From Cricetomys ansorgei (Eukaryota > Chordata > Mammalia > Rodentia > Nesomyidae): 64,000 nt of DNA. The notes under the pieces were generated by a model. It had not been told where the DNA came from. It worked only from the letters and a program-made list of their open reading frames with translations, and ran no database searches. Of this stretch, positions 12,779 to 24,199 are shown in pieces. Numbering within the stretch: the first letter of the stretch is position 1; every line of letters starts with the position of its first letter. Position numbers and translations under genes: made by a program. The stretch is taken from the NCBI GenBank assembly GCA_026225945.1, contig JAMJFZ010001134.1, positions 124,001 to 188,000 on the forward strand. Direction: 5' to 3'.

Positions 12779-14320
12779 CTATATATACATATATATAGAT
12801 AGATTTTATATGTATATGAATATATATAATTTAATTTATTTTATAATAATAAAAATGCACACATGGGTGTGAATGATAAGACACACACACACAGCATATC
12901 AAGAAATCTGAAGGTTATCCTGAAAAACAAAGATCAAAAGTTTAAACGCAAAATCAATTGATTTATCTATTGATAAATAGATACATGTTTATCTATTATT
13001 TCTCATATCACCTTATGTATGATGTCTATACATGTCATATATCACATACCTATTATGTACCTATCTGTCTATCATCTATTTATATATCTATTAAGCTATC
13101 ATATACCTTTATTATCTATTTATCCTTTGTCACATATCATATATTGTCTATATTTTATCAGTTGTTAATATGTATCTTTCATGTAATTGTTGGCATCCTT
13201 GTTCTATATAAGACATAGCTGTTTGTTGTCTATGTGTCACAATAAGGTATTAATGTACATGAAGATTCCTGTGTATTCTCAAGTTTGCATCCAAAATCTA
13301 TTTCTATGATGCTTGAATGTACAAAGGACTCTAGGAAAGGAGTTGAAGAGGTGCAAATTGAGAACAAGGGTGAATAATGGAGAGGGATAGAATGAAACTG
13401 ACATGAAAGCAGAATAGAGACAATTTGGGGAAGAAGGAAAAGTGAGAGATGAGAGTGTGTCTAAGGATGGCAGTGAAGAAAAAGGACCAATCAGAACAAT
13501 CAATAATGATAGACATGCATGAGAATGTCAACATGAAATATGATTATTTGTATACTTACAGGAAATAAAATCCATTAAAGTAGAAAAGGGGAAAATTGGG
13601 ATAGAAAAGGGATGAATGATGAAGAAGAGAATTAAAAGGATAGAAATATGCAGGAAAGTGATAAGGAAAAAATTTAGTGAGGTTATAGTGAGGAGCTGAC
13701 TATGGGTATAATTCATGAGAAATACAAGGGTTTTACACTTTAGATAAAAGCAGGAACAAATGTCATTAGAAATACAACATCTAGATCCTGGGAACTTGTA
13801 AGATAATTGCAATGAGGCAATACCCATGTAGGCTTAGAAATAGGATATAGCGTGCAAGACACTGTGTTCAAAGGAAACAAGTTATATTTGAAATTTGGGC
13901 TTCAAAGGAAAATTTGTTGGTCTGTGGGTAAAGCTGGCTCAGCTCTGGTTAAAAATACTGAAAATAACATTTGTTAACATCTCTCTGTAAAGAAGAAATA
14001 TATACTGTTTATTTCATTTAGGATGAGTCAGGAAAATGACATCATGATGTCTTCCCACCTGCAGGTTTTTCTGAGAACAGAATATCTTTTAACATTTTCA
14101 AATGCAATGTATTTTAATTTCAGGTGAAGTCATCACTGTCTAGATTGGATTTCTCAAATTATGTTTCTGAGTACAAAAAGTGAAGTGACTCAAAACCAGG
14201 GGCACTGTTACTAAATATTAAATGATGTACTTGTTTTCACGGACCTCAAACAGCAGATGACTCAAACGAATTATAATCACTACCAGCTTCATAGACTCCT
14301 GCCTCCAACCATCTGCAATG
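12779..14320 (+). repeat. Local direct duplication, copy 2
   Basis: Begins with TATA/ATAG-rich sequence and a short ACACAC run (about 12890), corresponding to 11467-11700, and then a TATC-rich stretch to 13160. From about 13215 it follows the body of copy 1 in the same order but is some hundreds of bases shorter, so at least one internal deletion separates the copies. Divergence is substantial. No conserved open frame is seen. Confidence 0.75.
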
Positions 14321-14512
14321 ACTCCCAACGGGTGCCAGGTATAAACCTTTCAAAGTAAAGTAAATTCCTAGGTATAAGTCAGTGTCACAATGGAGCACAT
14401 GGAGATGAACTATAAAGATTCTCTAAAGAAAAATTACTACTACCCATGCAGGTGGCTGTAGACCATGACAATAGTACTTATACTACTACAACGATTGCAA
14501 CAACTACTACTG

Positions 14513-14554
<42 letters not shown>

Positions 14555-14601
14555 GTAGTAGTAATAGTAGTAGTAGTAGTAGTAGTAGTAGTAATAGTAG
14601 A
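14513..14601. repeat. Compound (AAT)n-(AGT)n trinucleotide repeat
   Basis: About 13 AAT units are followed by AGT units with AAT interruptions. It makes a poly-Asn/poly-Ser frame on the plus strand that is a repeat artefact. It lies between the direct duplication and the start of the inverted duplication. Confidence 0.97.
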
Positions 14602-15992
14602 CTTCCAATAAATCTAGGCCTGGATCAAGACTTTTCCCTCAAATTTTCCAACTTGGAGAAACAGAGATGGGGGTGGCCATGATGAAATGGAGGGTCTGAA
14701 CACTAGACTTCATCCTAGTCATGATCATTGGGTGGGCTCCATATTTTAAGTCTAATGATGTTTTTCTCCCTACCAAGGAAAGATGCTGCCCTTTGTGTAT
14801 CCCATATCTACCATTCTCTCCACTCTAATGACTCCAAGGTCCTTACCAATACCCAAATCCTCTCTGGTCCAGCCATTTCCCCATTTACTTATTTGGCAGT
14901 CCTCTCTGGATCAGAGGGAATTCTCCTTGACTCCACTTAACTGAATGTTCACTAAATCTGCCACTCCAGATTGGGGTGTGTAGCCACTTTGTGACCGTGG
15001 CCACAAACACGCTTCCAGGTCAAGGCCACCTGCCAAGAAGGCCCTACCTAGGAGATTCTGGGGTTGTAAGTCAGTAAGGTAGTAGTATCACAAAACTCTA
15101 CATGCATGGAAAGGTAGGGAGAAGTCTCAGAAAAGAAAACCACAAGCCTCAATCAGGATTTAGGCTCAGAATCGCCTTTCCACCAAGCAGAAGATGTGTC
15201 AGTAATGGACAAAGGACAAAACCAGAGGCATTTGTGTGTACCTGTGAGAATCCAGTTGTTCATGTCTAAGCACTGAATCTGATGGGTGATGAGAATGGCT
15301 ACCAAAAATGTCAAATATTCTTGACAGTGAATCCAGGTTTGTACCTACACTGCCATATGGAATCAGGTTGATGTAGCTAAACTTCTCCAGTAGAAACAGA
15401 CTGTCCAGGACCCTGTTCTGGGGACAAAGATGTGTCTAAAGGAGAAACATTACATCCCACCTGCTGCCTTGCCTATCAGGCCATGGGCTTGTTTCCACAA
15501 CCAAGGCATTGGCAGGCAATCATTATAAGCAATCTCCAAATTAGTCCCAACCTATCTCCTTTCCCCAGCTTAACAACATCCCTAACAGGAAACACTCAGG
15601 ATAATTGGTTTTCTATTCTTTCTCTAAATCCCAAAGTCACTCTCAGATTTGTATTATTCTGTGTCTTCAGTGGACACCCACCTGCTTATGGCCAACTTAA
15701 GGAACACATCAAACTCAGATATCTCTGGTAAGATTCAAGGTGAACCAATGGGCCAATAGATACAAGGGAGAAGACACATTCTGCACTGGTGCCCCCAGAA
15801 AGCCGAAAGCAATCTGCAGCCCTGCATCTCATAGGAAACTCTCAACTGCCCTTTTTCCTTTCTGTCCTGTGGCCTACCATCAAGGAACAGGGACAACTCA
15901 CCATAGGGCTGTCATCTGAAAATGGATTTGACTGCCAGTCTTCAGGCAAAAATAGCAAAAATCTCAAAAATCACCCACAAGGAGCACAAAGA

Positions 15993-16080
15993 TTCTCCTT
16001 GTCTCTCTCTCCCTCTGTCTCTCTCTCTCTCCCCCCTCTCGGTCTCTGTTTCCTCTTTCTTTCCATTGTTCTCTCCATCT
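15993..16080. repeat. Pyrimidine-rich (CT)n tract
   Basis: A CT-rich run with CCCCCC and TTTCC interruptions. Its inverted partner is the purine-rich tract at 28117-28200. The two overlapping open frames (113 and 61 codons) encode only Ser/Leu/Pro low-complexity sequence. Confidence 0.9.
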
Positions 16081-16699
16081 ATATTCCTCTCATATGTACA
16101 GTCATAGTGTTTTTCATCCAGGGAAGGTAGGCCTGACTCGAAAACACATGATATACCAGGTTCATTTGGGAAATAATTATCACTACCACAAAAATACGCT
16201 TCCTTCCAAGAGCTGAGAGTCTATAGAGATCCAACTCCATGAGAATGAGACTGTTCATGCTGGCCCCTAGAAAAAGACCATTTTCCCTATGTCATGAAGA
16301 CATTTCCAACATTGCTTTTCATCTACTTGTCCCTGTCAAGCCTCCTGGAGTCAGCTCCTACGATGCTACCAAGGGAGTTCCCTGGGCTGTGACTGTTCTG
16401 ACATCTCAGAAATGCCATGGCAGCCCTCCTCAGGACTTTTCCTGCCACCTTTCATACTATTTCCATGTAACTGGTCTCATTAACTGAGTCATAACTGGCT
16501 ATAGAAGTACATGGACACATCCAGATATTATGACTACTTGAGCTTGTGCTCAGGGGTGGAGCCCTAAAGATCCTGTCCTACACAAAACATCTGGCATTCC
16601 CAGACAAATCTGACATAACCACTATGACTTTTACCCACAACATCCTTTCTGGCACTATCACGGGTCTTTGGGGCATAGATTCCTCAAAAGTAAACTCAA

Positions 16700-17530
16700 G
16701 AAAAATGAAAATACACACACACACATACACACACACAAACACACACACACTGATTTCTTGGACATCAGATTCTTCCACCTGTTAATTTTTGAGCCGCTAC
16801 TAATTAATCACTTTTCCACAAGATATCGTGGGACATGGAAGAACAAGATAAAAGTGCTCGTTGATGCTTCTATCTGGGTGTTCTCCCTTAATAAGAGGTA
16901 AGGTGAACAAATAAGGCATATTCACAAGTATACTTCCTGCATGGGTGTTGAGAATCACAGCAGGAGGCATGTTAAGGGAGGCATGGAGAGTCTAACCTGC
17001 CACCTACGTACAATGACTGCCTGGACACTTTTGGCATTGCTCAGCACAACCTAATTGACTGCTTCTAAGCAGAAGACGGCTTCTACTTAAAAGCAGTCAT
17101 GTAGGTTGTAGTGAACCAAAGGAATGTCTTGGGCTACTTGCCCTGTGTACTCATAAAAAAGGATGCATATGTCCATTGTAGTGCAACTCAGACAAATTTT
17201 AGTGTACTTGGGATGAGGATCTGGAGCAAAAATGCTTCATTTCAGGTCAGTAATCCTGAACTCCATCTGTAGCCAAGCTCAAAGAGAACCTTATTTTCTG
17301 ATGAAAGTATTTAAAGAACAGAAGAAAAAGATAGTCTTAGAGAATAGGAGGTTGACAATGATAAGCAAGGAGGGAATGAGGACTGTAGGAAGAGAATAAA
17401 ATGGATAAAACACATATGATAATAATGGCTGTGTTGCCCTGACAATTTGCCCACAGGCATGAGAACGGTTCTTTGTAGCATGTGTGTTTGCTGGAAGTGA
17501 GCTATGTGACCTACTTGTGAGCATCATCCA
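16700..17530 (-). repeat. Unclassified repeat unit, minus-strand copy 1
   Basis: In reverse complement this matches the diagnostic part of the unit seen at 21.1, 24.2, 26.7 and 30.2 kb on the plus strand: a CATATGTGTTTTATCC-type block near 17405, a purine/pyrimidine-rich stretch, and GAGCTTGGCT with a following GAACTCCA-type block near 17260. I could not match it to a known rodent repeat family. No coding potential is seen. Confidence 0.65.
16711..16751. repeat. (AC)n microsatellite
   Basis: An AC run with single T and A interruptions. A shorter GTGT run lies at the mirrored place in the right arm near 27472. Confidence 0.95.
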
Positions 17531-19199
17531 AAAGCTATGGAGATTATGGGTGGCCTCGTTTATACTGGCATGTGGAATAAGTTTCCCTTCCTCAATGCTG
17601 ATTAAGCCACAGATATACAGTCACTTGCCAGGTGATCCTCACAATCCTGACAGGCACAAAATCCTCAGGACCTAGGATGCTGTTCGTCCAGCTTAGAGCA
17701 AAATTCTGTGGTGCTGGGCCAGCACTATGATAGGACTTAGCCTTGTGGGACTTAGCCGACAGGACTGCAGTAGACCTGAGTCAGTCTTGTCTAGGAAGAT
17801 CTGGAAGTGCTGCTAGAGTGCTGGGTATATCCACTAAAAGACAGGGACAAGTAGGCAGCATTACTTACAGGCAAAGAAATTTGTGGGCATGTAGGTAGGT
17901 AAGGAAATTCTTGGCAGGGGTGAAGGTGTGGGTGGGAATGGGTGGTAGATCCAGCTCCTGTGTGTCACAGAAAAAGGGGCTCCTGAATTACAATCCCTGG
18001 GAAATTACACTCAATTCAGGGCTCAAGGGAGGCTGAGAAGTTCATATATAGGTCCTATGGAATGCTCCAGAAAACCCATGCCACAAATTTCTATAGCAAC
18101 AAACAGAAAATAGACTTGGGTATCAGGGACTGTTCATTGCCCTCTTGTGGCTCAGCTAGGACATTTTGACTTGGGCCTGACCAGAGGTCCTGCTGAATTA
18201 TACTTGATTCTGCCCTTCTCATTGATCACTAGAGCTGTCAGGCAAGAAATGGGTGTGCTGATACTTTGTAGACCAGTTGAAATCCAAACTTCCATACCAA
18301 GGAGACCTCCCAAGTGAAACCTGGGCTGTAGAGAAGCTGTGTGGTGGGGTCACAGAACTATGTTCACGTGGGAAGTTGGGCAGATACCTCACCAAAGATC
18401 ACCACTCATTTCAATGAGGCTCTAGACACAGAACTGCTAACATTCCTGGCAGAAGAAGCCTTGCAATGGAATATGCAATGCACAAGGATGCTTTGTGTAC
18501 CTGTGAGGGATCCAGTTTTTCAGGTCTGATAGAAATTGAGAAATTCAGCAAAAAAACCTCAAACTTGTTCGTTTATACAGTCTGGTTCCTTCAGATACCA
18601 TTCCATCTTCTTTCAGGTGATTTCTCCCACACTTCTTCCACTCAAGGCCTATAAGGATCCTGGGACCCAATTTCACCTGCGGACTCAGACTGCCCAGGTC
18701 TCTGTGGTGGGAGAAGGACATATCCAAAGGAGAAACAATACATGACTCCTGCCAATTTGCCTACCAGGTACTACACATGCATCTTCAACCTATCAGTCTC
18801 CTAGGCATTGCAACGCAACCATTATGAGCTATCATCAGGTCTGTCACAACCTCTTTCTTCTCCTCATGGAAATATAACACCCAGATCCAACCAAACCAAG
18901 CATCTTTCAGTCATCCTATTGGACTTAGGGCAATGTTCAAGGGAACTGTGTGTACAAGTTAGGGATCCAGCTTCTCATGTCTGAGCCATGAGTCCATGGG
19001 AATTGAGAAAAGCCACCAAAACTCCAAATCTTTCCAATATATCAAGGCAAGGGCCCAACTGTACCCTTTAATCTATGTTCAGGTGGATGCTGCCACACTT
19101 ATGGGGTCTCTGAGGAGTAGATTTTTGTCTAGTAGAATCAAAACAAATGATTGCACAAACTCACGAAATCATTGACACAAACACACATAAACAAAAAAA

Positions 19200-19910
19200 A
19201 ACAGTCATCTTTGACCACAGACTCTGCCATCTGTAAATTTTAGAGCCTTCTCTAACTAATTATTCTTCCAACTCATACCACCGGACAAGGCAGATCAGGA
19301 AAAAATGTTTTTTCTACCCTTGACAATGAGTGGACTCTCTCGGTAAGAAGCAAGGTAACCAAGTCAGGAGTATCCATTATATGTTCTGTTGCACATGTGT
19401 TTGGAATGAGAATATTAGTAGAATTTGTTAGCAGAGGTGCAGGAGATCCAAACCCTGCCCCATGGTTCAGTACATGCCTGGCCACTTTAGGGCAGTTAAA
19501 TTAAGATTTTAGTATCTATTAACATATTAAGATTTGAGAAGATTGAGTTTGGCTACTTTCACTTCCTGTACACAAAATCAGGATGAATATGTCCATGGCA
19601 GTCACTCCAGAACTCTTTTGGTTCTAGGGATATGGCTCTGGAGTAGAAACTGCTTCCAACAGGCCTGCGTCTCTGTACTCCACTACAATCAAGCTCAAAG
19701 ATGATCCATCTTCTGAAAGAAAAGGAAAATAAAACATGAAAGGAAGTACAAGAAATGAGTCAGAGACAACAGGAATAAGATTAAGAGAGACAGGAGAGAT
19801 TGTGGATTGTAAGGAAGGAATTAATTGGATAATACTCATTTGACCACAATATAGAATATGCATTATACATTCTGTAAAAGCCCTGAACTGCACAGTCAAG
19901 GCCAACGCCT
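19200..19910 (-). repeat. Unclassified repeat unit, minus-strand copy 2
   Basis: In reverse complement this carries GAGTATTATCCA near 19830, a pyrimidine-rich stretch, GAGCTTGATTGTAG near 19690, and a block with TGGCCAGGCATGTACTG near 19470. The order is the same as in the plus-strand copy at 24.2-24.9 kb, of which it is the inverted partner. Confidence 0.65.
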
Positions 19911-20653
19911 AAGGCTGAAAGGATGCCATCCCCCTGGTCCCAGTTTTTGGGCAGCAAAAGGCCCAGAAATACCTAAACCCCAGACATGGTTTCATCTTAG
20001 GTATCTACAACTTTCTCTACCCATGCCAGAGACTATAATTTACTCTCAGTCCTGAGGAAAGTTAGGATTTCCTCAGGCCAACATCCTGGATTTAAGATAC
20101 CACATATTTCCCAAACAGTACAATCCTCCTCAGAGAGGTACTTCCAGTTCCCTCATAGTACTAATCCCAGATAGTCTGATGACAAAACAGCTAAGCCATC
20201 TGAACCAATGACCTGGTGGTACAAGGACCAGATAATTGTTGCTGTTGCCAGGAATGGTCTTTAAGGAGGTCATATTGTGTGGTCTGAACAAGTGCTAATG
20301 AGGCAAAATGATACATTCTTCAAAAACTCAGAAAACATTGTGAGGTAACAGTGCCTTGCAATTAATGCCCTGACAGCATCCACATATTTGCTGTACATGC
20401 GAAGCCATCATTTACATTGGTGCTAATTTTGGGATGGAGCGGGGAACTATATTGAACTAAGTAGATTTCTGCAGCTGCACATTAGCAATTCCAGCTGTTA
20501 TGTTACTCTGTGGGGCAGGGACAAAGGCAATGTTAGGCTGTTGGTGGACACTCTATCATTTAGATAAATAAACACATCTCATTTCATATCATAGTCAATA
20601 GCCAGCTGCTCAATTTAACTATTCATGAAGGGAATTTTAAAAGTAAATAAATA

Positions 20654-20761
20654 GTGTGTGAGTTAGCAGTACATAAATTAAACCTGGAATGATACATAGA
20701 TGATTAGCATGTCCCTAAGCAGGACTGGCATACAAAATCATGAAGTGCTCCACATTTTTTT
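20654..20761 (+). pseudogene. U6 spliceosomal RNA pseudogene, left-arm copy
   Basis: The sequence follows U6 snRNA from its 5' end to the terminal T run. It shows GGAATGATACATAGATGATTAG (U6: GGAACGATACAGAGAAGATTAG), GCATGTCCCTAAGCAGGA, CAAAATCATGAAGTG (U6: CAAATTCGTGAAGCG), and CTCCACATTTTTTT. The ACAGAGA box, required for 5' splice-site pairing, is changed to ACATAGA, and many other positions differ, so the copy is not functional. U6 pseudogenes are common in mammals through L1-mediated retrotransposition. It is an inverted paralogue of 23321-23413 rather than an independent insertion. Confidence 0.85.
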
Positions 20762-20974
20762 AAAAGAAAAAATTAAAGAGCATTCAATTCAAAATTTTAA
20801 AATATGCCAACAGATTCCTCAAAGGCATTATGTAAGATAAAATGCTCTTTTTGCTATTTTCAAATAGCTGTATGCTTCATTCCTCCATGAAAAAATGGCT
20901 ATGATTTATGGAGTACTCTCCACGGTTCTGTAAAGCTGGTGGGTAATACCATTATGTTAGAAAAAAATGAAGCT

Positions 20975-21060
20975 TCCTGGGCTTGTTGGGATGCTACTTT
21001 AATCTCAGGATTCAGAAGGCAGAAACCTACATATTCAGGATTGTAAGGTACTCTGTATCT
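20975..21060 (+). mobile_element. Possible B1-like SINE remnant
   Basis: GGGATGCTACTTTAATCTCAG followed by GGAAGCAG-like text resembles the B1 block of CTTTAATCCCAGCACTC plus GGAGGCAGAGG. The reverse-complement partner is at 23035-23095. It is strongly degenerate, and the box A/B promoter elements are not intact. Confidence 0.4.
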
Positions 21061-21099
21061 GTGATTGAATCTAAGTTGAAAAAATAGAACATATCACAC

Positions 21100-22350
21100 A
21101 TGCCAGTGTTCACTAGACCACCCACAATCACACTAGCTTTCGATGATTCTTACCAGTAGCCCACAAAACACACACCCAGGAACCACACAAGCTGAATATC
21201 ATTACTTCAAGTCTGTTCCCAGTTTGCCTGGGAAACACAGTATTTATGATCATATGTGTTTTATCCATGTTACCTCGTCCCTACTATCCTCATAACCTCC
21301 TTGCTCATCATTGTATGTCTCCAGTTCTCTCTGACTTTTTCTTCTTTGTCTACATTTCATTAATGTTTTATCAGAAATTGGGATCTCTTTGAGCTTGGCT
21401 GCAGGTGTAGTTCAGGCACTGTATCTTGAGAGAAAATATTTCTGCTCCAGAGCTATTTCCCTGTTACCCATCAAAGGATTGTACTGATATGGAGATATGC
21501 ATCCTCGTTTTTGATACACATAGGGAAAGTAGCCCATGTTATTCTTGTTTCTCAGGTTGAATCTTAGTAGAAGCAGTCATATAGTGTATATTGAAGCATG
21601 CCCAAAAGTGGCCAGGCAGGCAGTGAACTGGAGGCAGTTTAGGATCCCTGTTCCTTCCTTTAAAATGCCTCCTGTGGTCATTCCCCCCACCCATGCAGAA
21701 AGCACACTTGTGAATTCTACTGATTTGGTCACCTTGCATATTACCAAGGGAAAACATCCAGGATTAATTGTTAAAGAGCATCTTTTTCCTGTTATGCCCT
21801 GTTCAGTGATATCCTGTGGAATAATAATTAATTAGATGAGGCTCTAAATTGAGAGTTGGGAGAATCAGTAGAATCCACATGTATGCTTACTACATAGGTG
21901 TTGGGAATCACAACAGGGGGCATTGTTAAGGGATAATCCTGTGGGTCACAGAACAAGGGGTCTTCTCAATTGCACTGCCCTGAGACAGTACATTCCTTTC
22001 AGCGCAGCTGGGAGGCCCAAAGTTGTTGTACATTTCCTAAGGAATGCTCTAGAAAACCCATGCCAATCAATACCACAGAGTAGCATCACAAGAAGTAAAC
22101 AAGGATCTGGGGATCAGGGACTGGACATTGCCCTTTTGAGGCACATCAGCACATTTTGACTTGGACCTCTACAGAGATACTATTGAATTCTACTTTACTG
22201 AGTTCACTACCATCCCTATCCTGTTTCTGACTCTGCCCCTGCCCCAACCTCCACCTATAACACCCTTCCTCATGTTCAAGCCCACATATCCTTTCTGGTG
22301 TCCCCAGTAGCTAAGTGTACCTAGAGAGTCTTCCTAGATGAATAAGGATG
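21100..22350 (+). repeat. Unclassified repeat unit, plus-strand copy A (in the spacer)
   Basis: Lies between the two arms of the inverted duplication and runs in the same direction as copies B-D. Landmarks are GATGATTCTTACCAGTAGC (21148), CATATGTGTTTTATCCATG (about 21252), TCTTTGAGCTTGGCTGCAGG (21385), AAGTAGCCCATG (21529), GTGGCCAGGCAGGCAGTG (21609), and AATAATTAATTAGATGAGG (21823). It is shorter than copies C and D and ends against an antisense L1 piece. No gene is seen; the 99-codon frame at 21536-21835 is not conserved in the other copies. Confidence 0.7.
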
Positions 22351-22512
22351 GAGAAAATTAAGTTATTCTCAGCTGTTTGAGATTCCTCTTTTGTGAATTG
22401 TTTGTTTGCATCTGCACCCCATTTTTAGTTGTGTTATTTGTATTATTGACATCTAGTTCCTTGCATTCTTTATGAATTTTTGATATTAGTTCTTTATTGG
22501 AAATGAAGGAAT
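22350..22512 (-). mobile_element. L1 ORF2 3'-end fragment, antisense
   Basis: Text of the form CAGCTGTTTGAGATTCCTC followed by TGTTTGTTTGCATCTGCACC and GACATCTAGTTCCTTGCAT is the antisense of the end of rodent L1 ORF2. It aligns with the start of the larger L1 at 32590 and ends by 22512 in an A-rich run. It is non-functional. Confidence 0.7.
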
Positions 22513-23035
22513 GTTTCTCCAAAACAAAAAAAAAACCTTTTCAAACCCCATAAACAAACAGATACAGATATAGGAATGATTAACAGCTTTGAATAATATA
22601 AGGTACTTCTAGAAACAAATGAGGTTGGAATTAATTAACTAAGGTATGTGAACGTGTGTATGGTATATGATCACAGTGGCCAAATAGCTAATTACTTCAT
22701 GCTGTGAGGCACAAACAGACACAACTTCTTACAGGGCTGAGACAGAAAGCTCATTTCAACCTAGAAGTTCATGATCAGCCTGGATTGCATAGAGAGCTTA
22801 TCAGTGGAAAAATAAATTAATACTCACTAACTTTTATAGTTTATACTGGTAAAATTCTCTCTGCATCCTTTTTCTTTATGTTCTTTTAAATTTTTTAAAA
22901 TATTGTATTATTTAATTCATTATTCATTTATTCCTTTAAATATTCCTCAGTTTATTTGTATATTTATTTATTTCTGACATTGTTTCTCTTTTTACCATGG
23001 TAGTTTTGAAACTAAATATGTAGGCAAGGGTGGCG
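22513..23035. other. Spacer of the inverted duplication, AT-rich
   Basis: Unpaired sequence near the symmetry centre. A degenerate B1-like piece lies at about 22735-22800 (GCTGAGACAGAAAG, then TTCATGATCAGCCTGG). The rest is TTTA-rich with no gene. Confidence 0.45.
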
Positions 23036-23320
23036 TCGAAGTCTCAAGAGATGTAACTTCTGCCTCCTGTGTGCTGAGATTAAAGTAGCATCCCAAGACC
23101 CAGCAAGCTTCAATTTTCTCACAACAAGAGGGTAATATCCACCAGCATTACAGAACTGTAGAAAATACTCCATTAATCATAGCCATTATTTCATGCAGGA
23201 ATGAAGCATACAGGCATTTGGAAATAGCAAACAGAGCAATTTATCTTACATAACGCCTTCAAAGAATATGTTGGCATATTTTAAAAGCTTGAATTGAGTG
23301 GTCTTTACTTTTTCCTTTAA

Positions 23321-23413
23321 AAAAATGTAGAGCAGTTAACGATTTTGCACAGAGGACATGCTCATCATCTCTGTATCTTTCCAGTTTTGATATATGTTGC
23401 TAAATCATGCAGT
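23321..23413 (-). pseudogene. U6 spliceosomal RNA pseudogene, right-arm copy
   Basis: On the minus strand this reads through U6-like text: TAGCAACATATATCAAAAC (U6: CGGCAGCACATATACTAAA), GGAAAGATACAGAGATGATGAGC (keeping the ACAGAGA box), and GTGCAAAATCGTTAACTGCTC, then a T run. It lacks part of the central GCCCCTGCGCAAGGATGACACG segment and is therefore shorter than U6 and than its left-arm partner. It is not expected to be functional. Confidence 0.8.
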
Positions 23414-24199
23414 CTTCATTTACTTTTAAAATTCCCTTTGTGAAGTGTCAAATTGAACACCTTGCTATTGACTATGTTATGGAAAGAGATGTGTTTATTT
23501 TTAATAAATGATAGAGGGTCCACCAACAGCCTAACATTGAATTTGTCCCTGCCCCCTCAGACTAACATAGTATCTGGAAATGTTACTGCACAGACACAGA
23601 AATCTATTTAGTTCAATCCCACTCGCACTGCCCATACTTATCACGAGTGTTACTAGTGGCTTGACACAGGTACAGCAAAGATCTGGATGCTGTCAGGGCA
23701 TTTCATGCAAGGCACTGTTACCTCAAAATGTCTTCTGAGTTAGGGAAGAATGCATCCTTTTGCCTCATTAGCACTTGTTCAGACACACAGTATGACCTTC
23801 TTAGAGTCCAGTCCTGATGACAGCAACAATTATCTGGTCCTTGTGCCACCGGTCACTGGTTCTCATGGAAGAGCTGATTTGTTATCGGACTATCTGGTAT
23901 TTGTACTATGAGCGAATGGGAATTACCTCTCTAAGGGTCTCCTGATGTTCTGGAAGCTTTGGTGTCTTAAGTCCACAAGGTGTGCCTGAGGAAATCATAA
24001 CTGTTTTCCAGGAGTATGAAAAAATTATAGTCTCTGGCATTGGGTGGTTTGGGTTGCAGATACGTTAGGTGAAAATATGCCTGGGGTTTGTTAATTTCTG
24101 AGTGTTATGGTGCCCAGAAACTGGGACTGAGGTTTTGGAATCCCTTCAGTCTTAGGCATCAGCCTTGATTGTGTAGTTCAGGGCTTCTACAGAAAGTAT

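Larger units (their letters stand above)
14900..21050 (+). repeat. Left arm of a large imperfect inverted duplication
   Basis: Segments of this arm recur in reverse complement and reverse order at 23.04-29.3 kb. Paired landmarks are 14980-15095 with 29090-29205, the GGCATTGGCAGGCAATCAT block at 15503 with 28663-28685, GAATGAGACTGT near 16243 with 27955, TGCTAACATTCCTGGCAG near 18437 with 25635, CCAACAGCCTAACATTG (reverse) near 20540 with 23522, and a U6 pseudogene at 20654 with 23413. Paired coordinates sum to about 44.1-44.2 kb throughout, so the arms are collinear and centred near 22.05 kb. The arms differ by many substitutions and indels. No gene is apparent in the arm. Confidence 0.85.

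Noticed and set aside
14446..14682. 78-codon poly-Asn/poly-Ser frame
   Set aside because: Created by the AAT/AGT trinucleotide repeat; the flanking residues show no protein family.
20654..23413. Functional U6 snRNA genes
   Set aside because: Both copies carry many changes and one is internally shortened; I saw no upstream snRNA-type promoter elements (TATA plus proximal sequence element at the required spacing).
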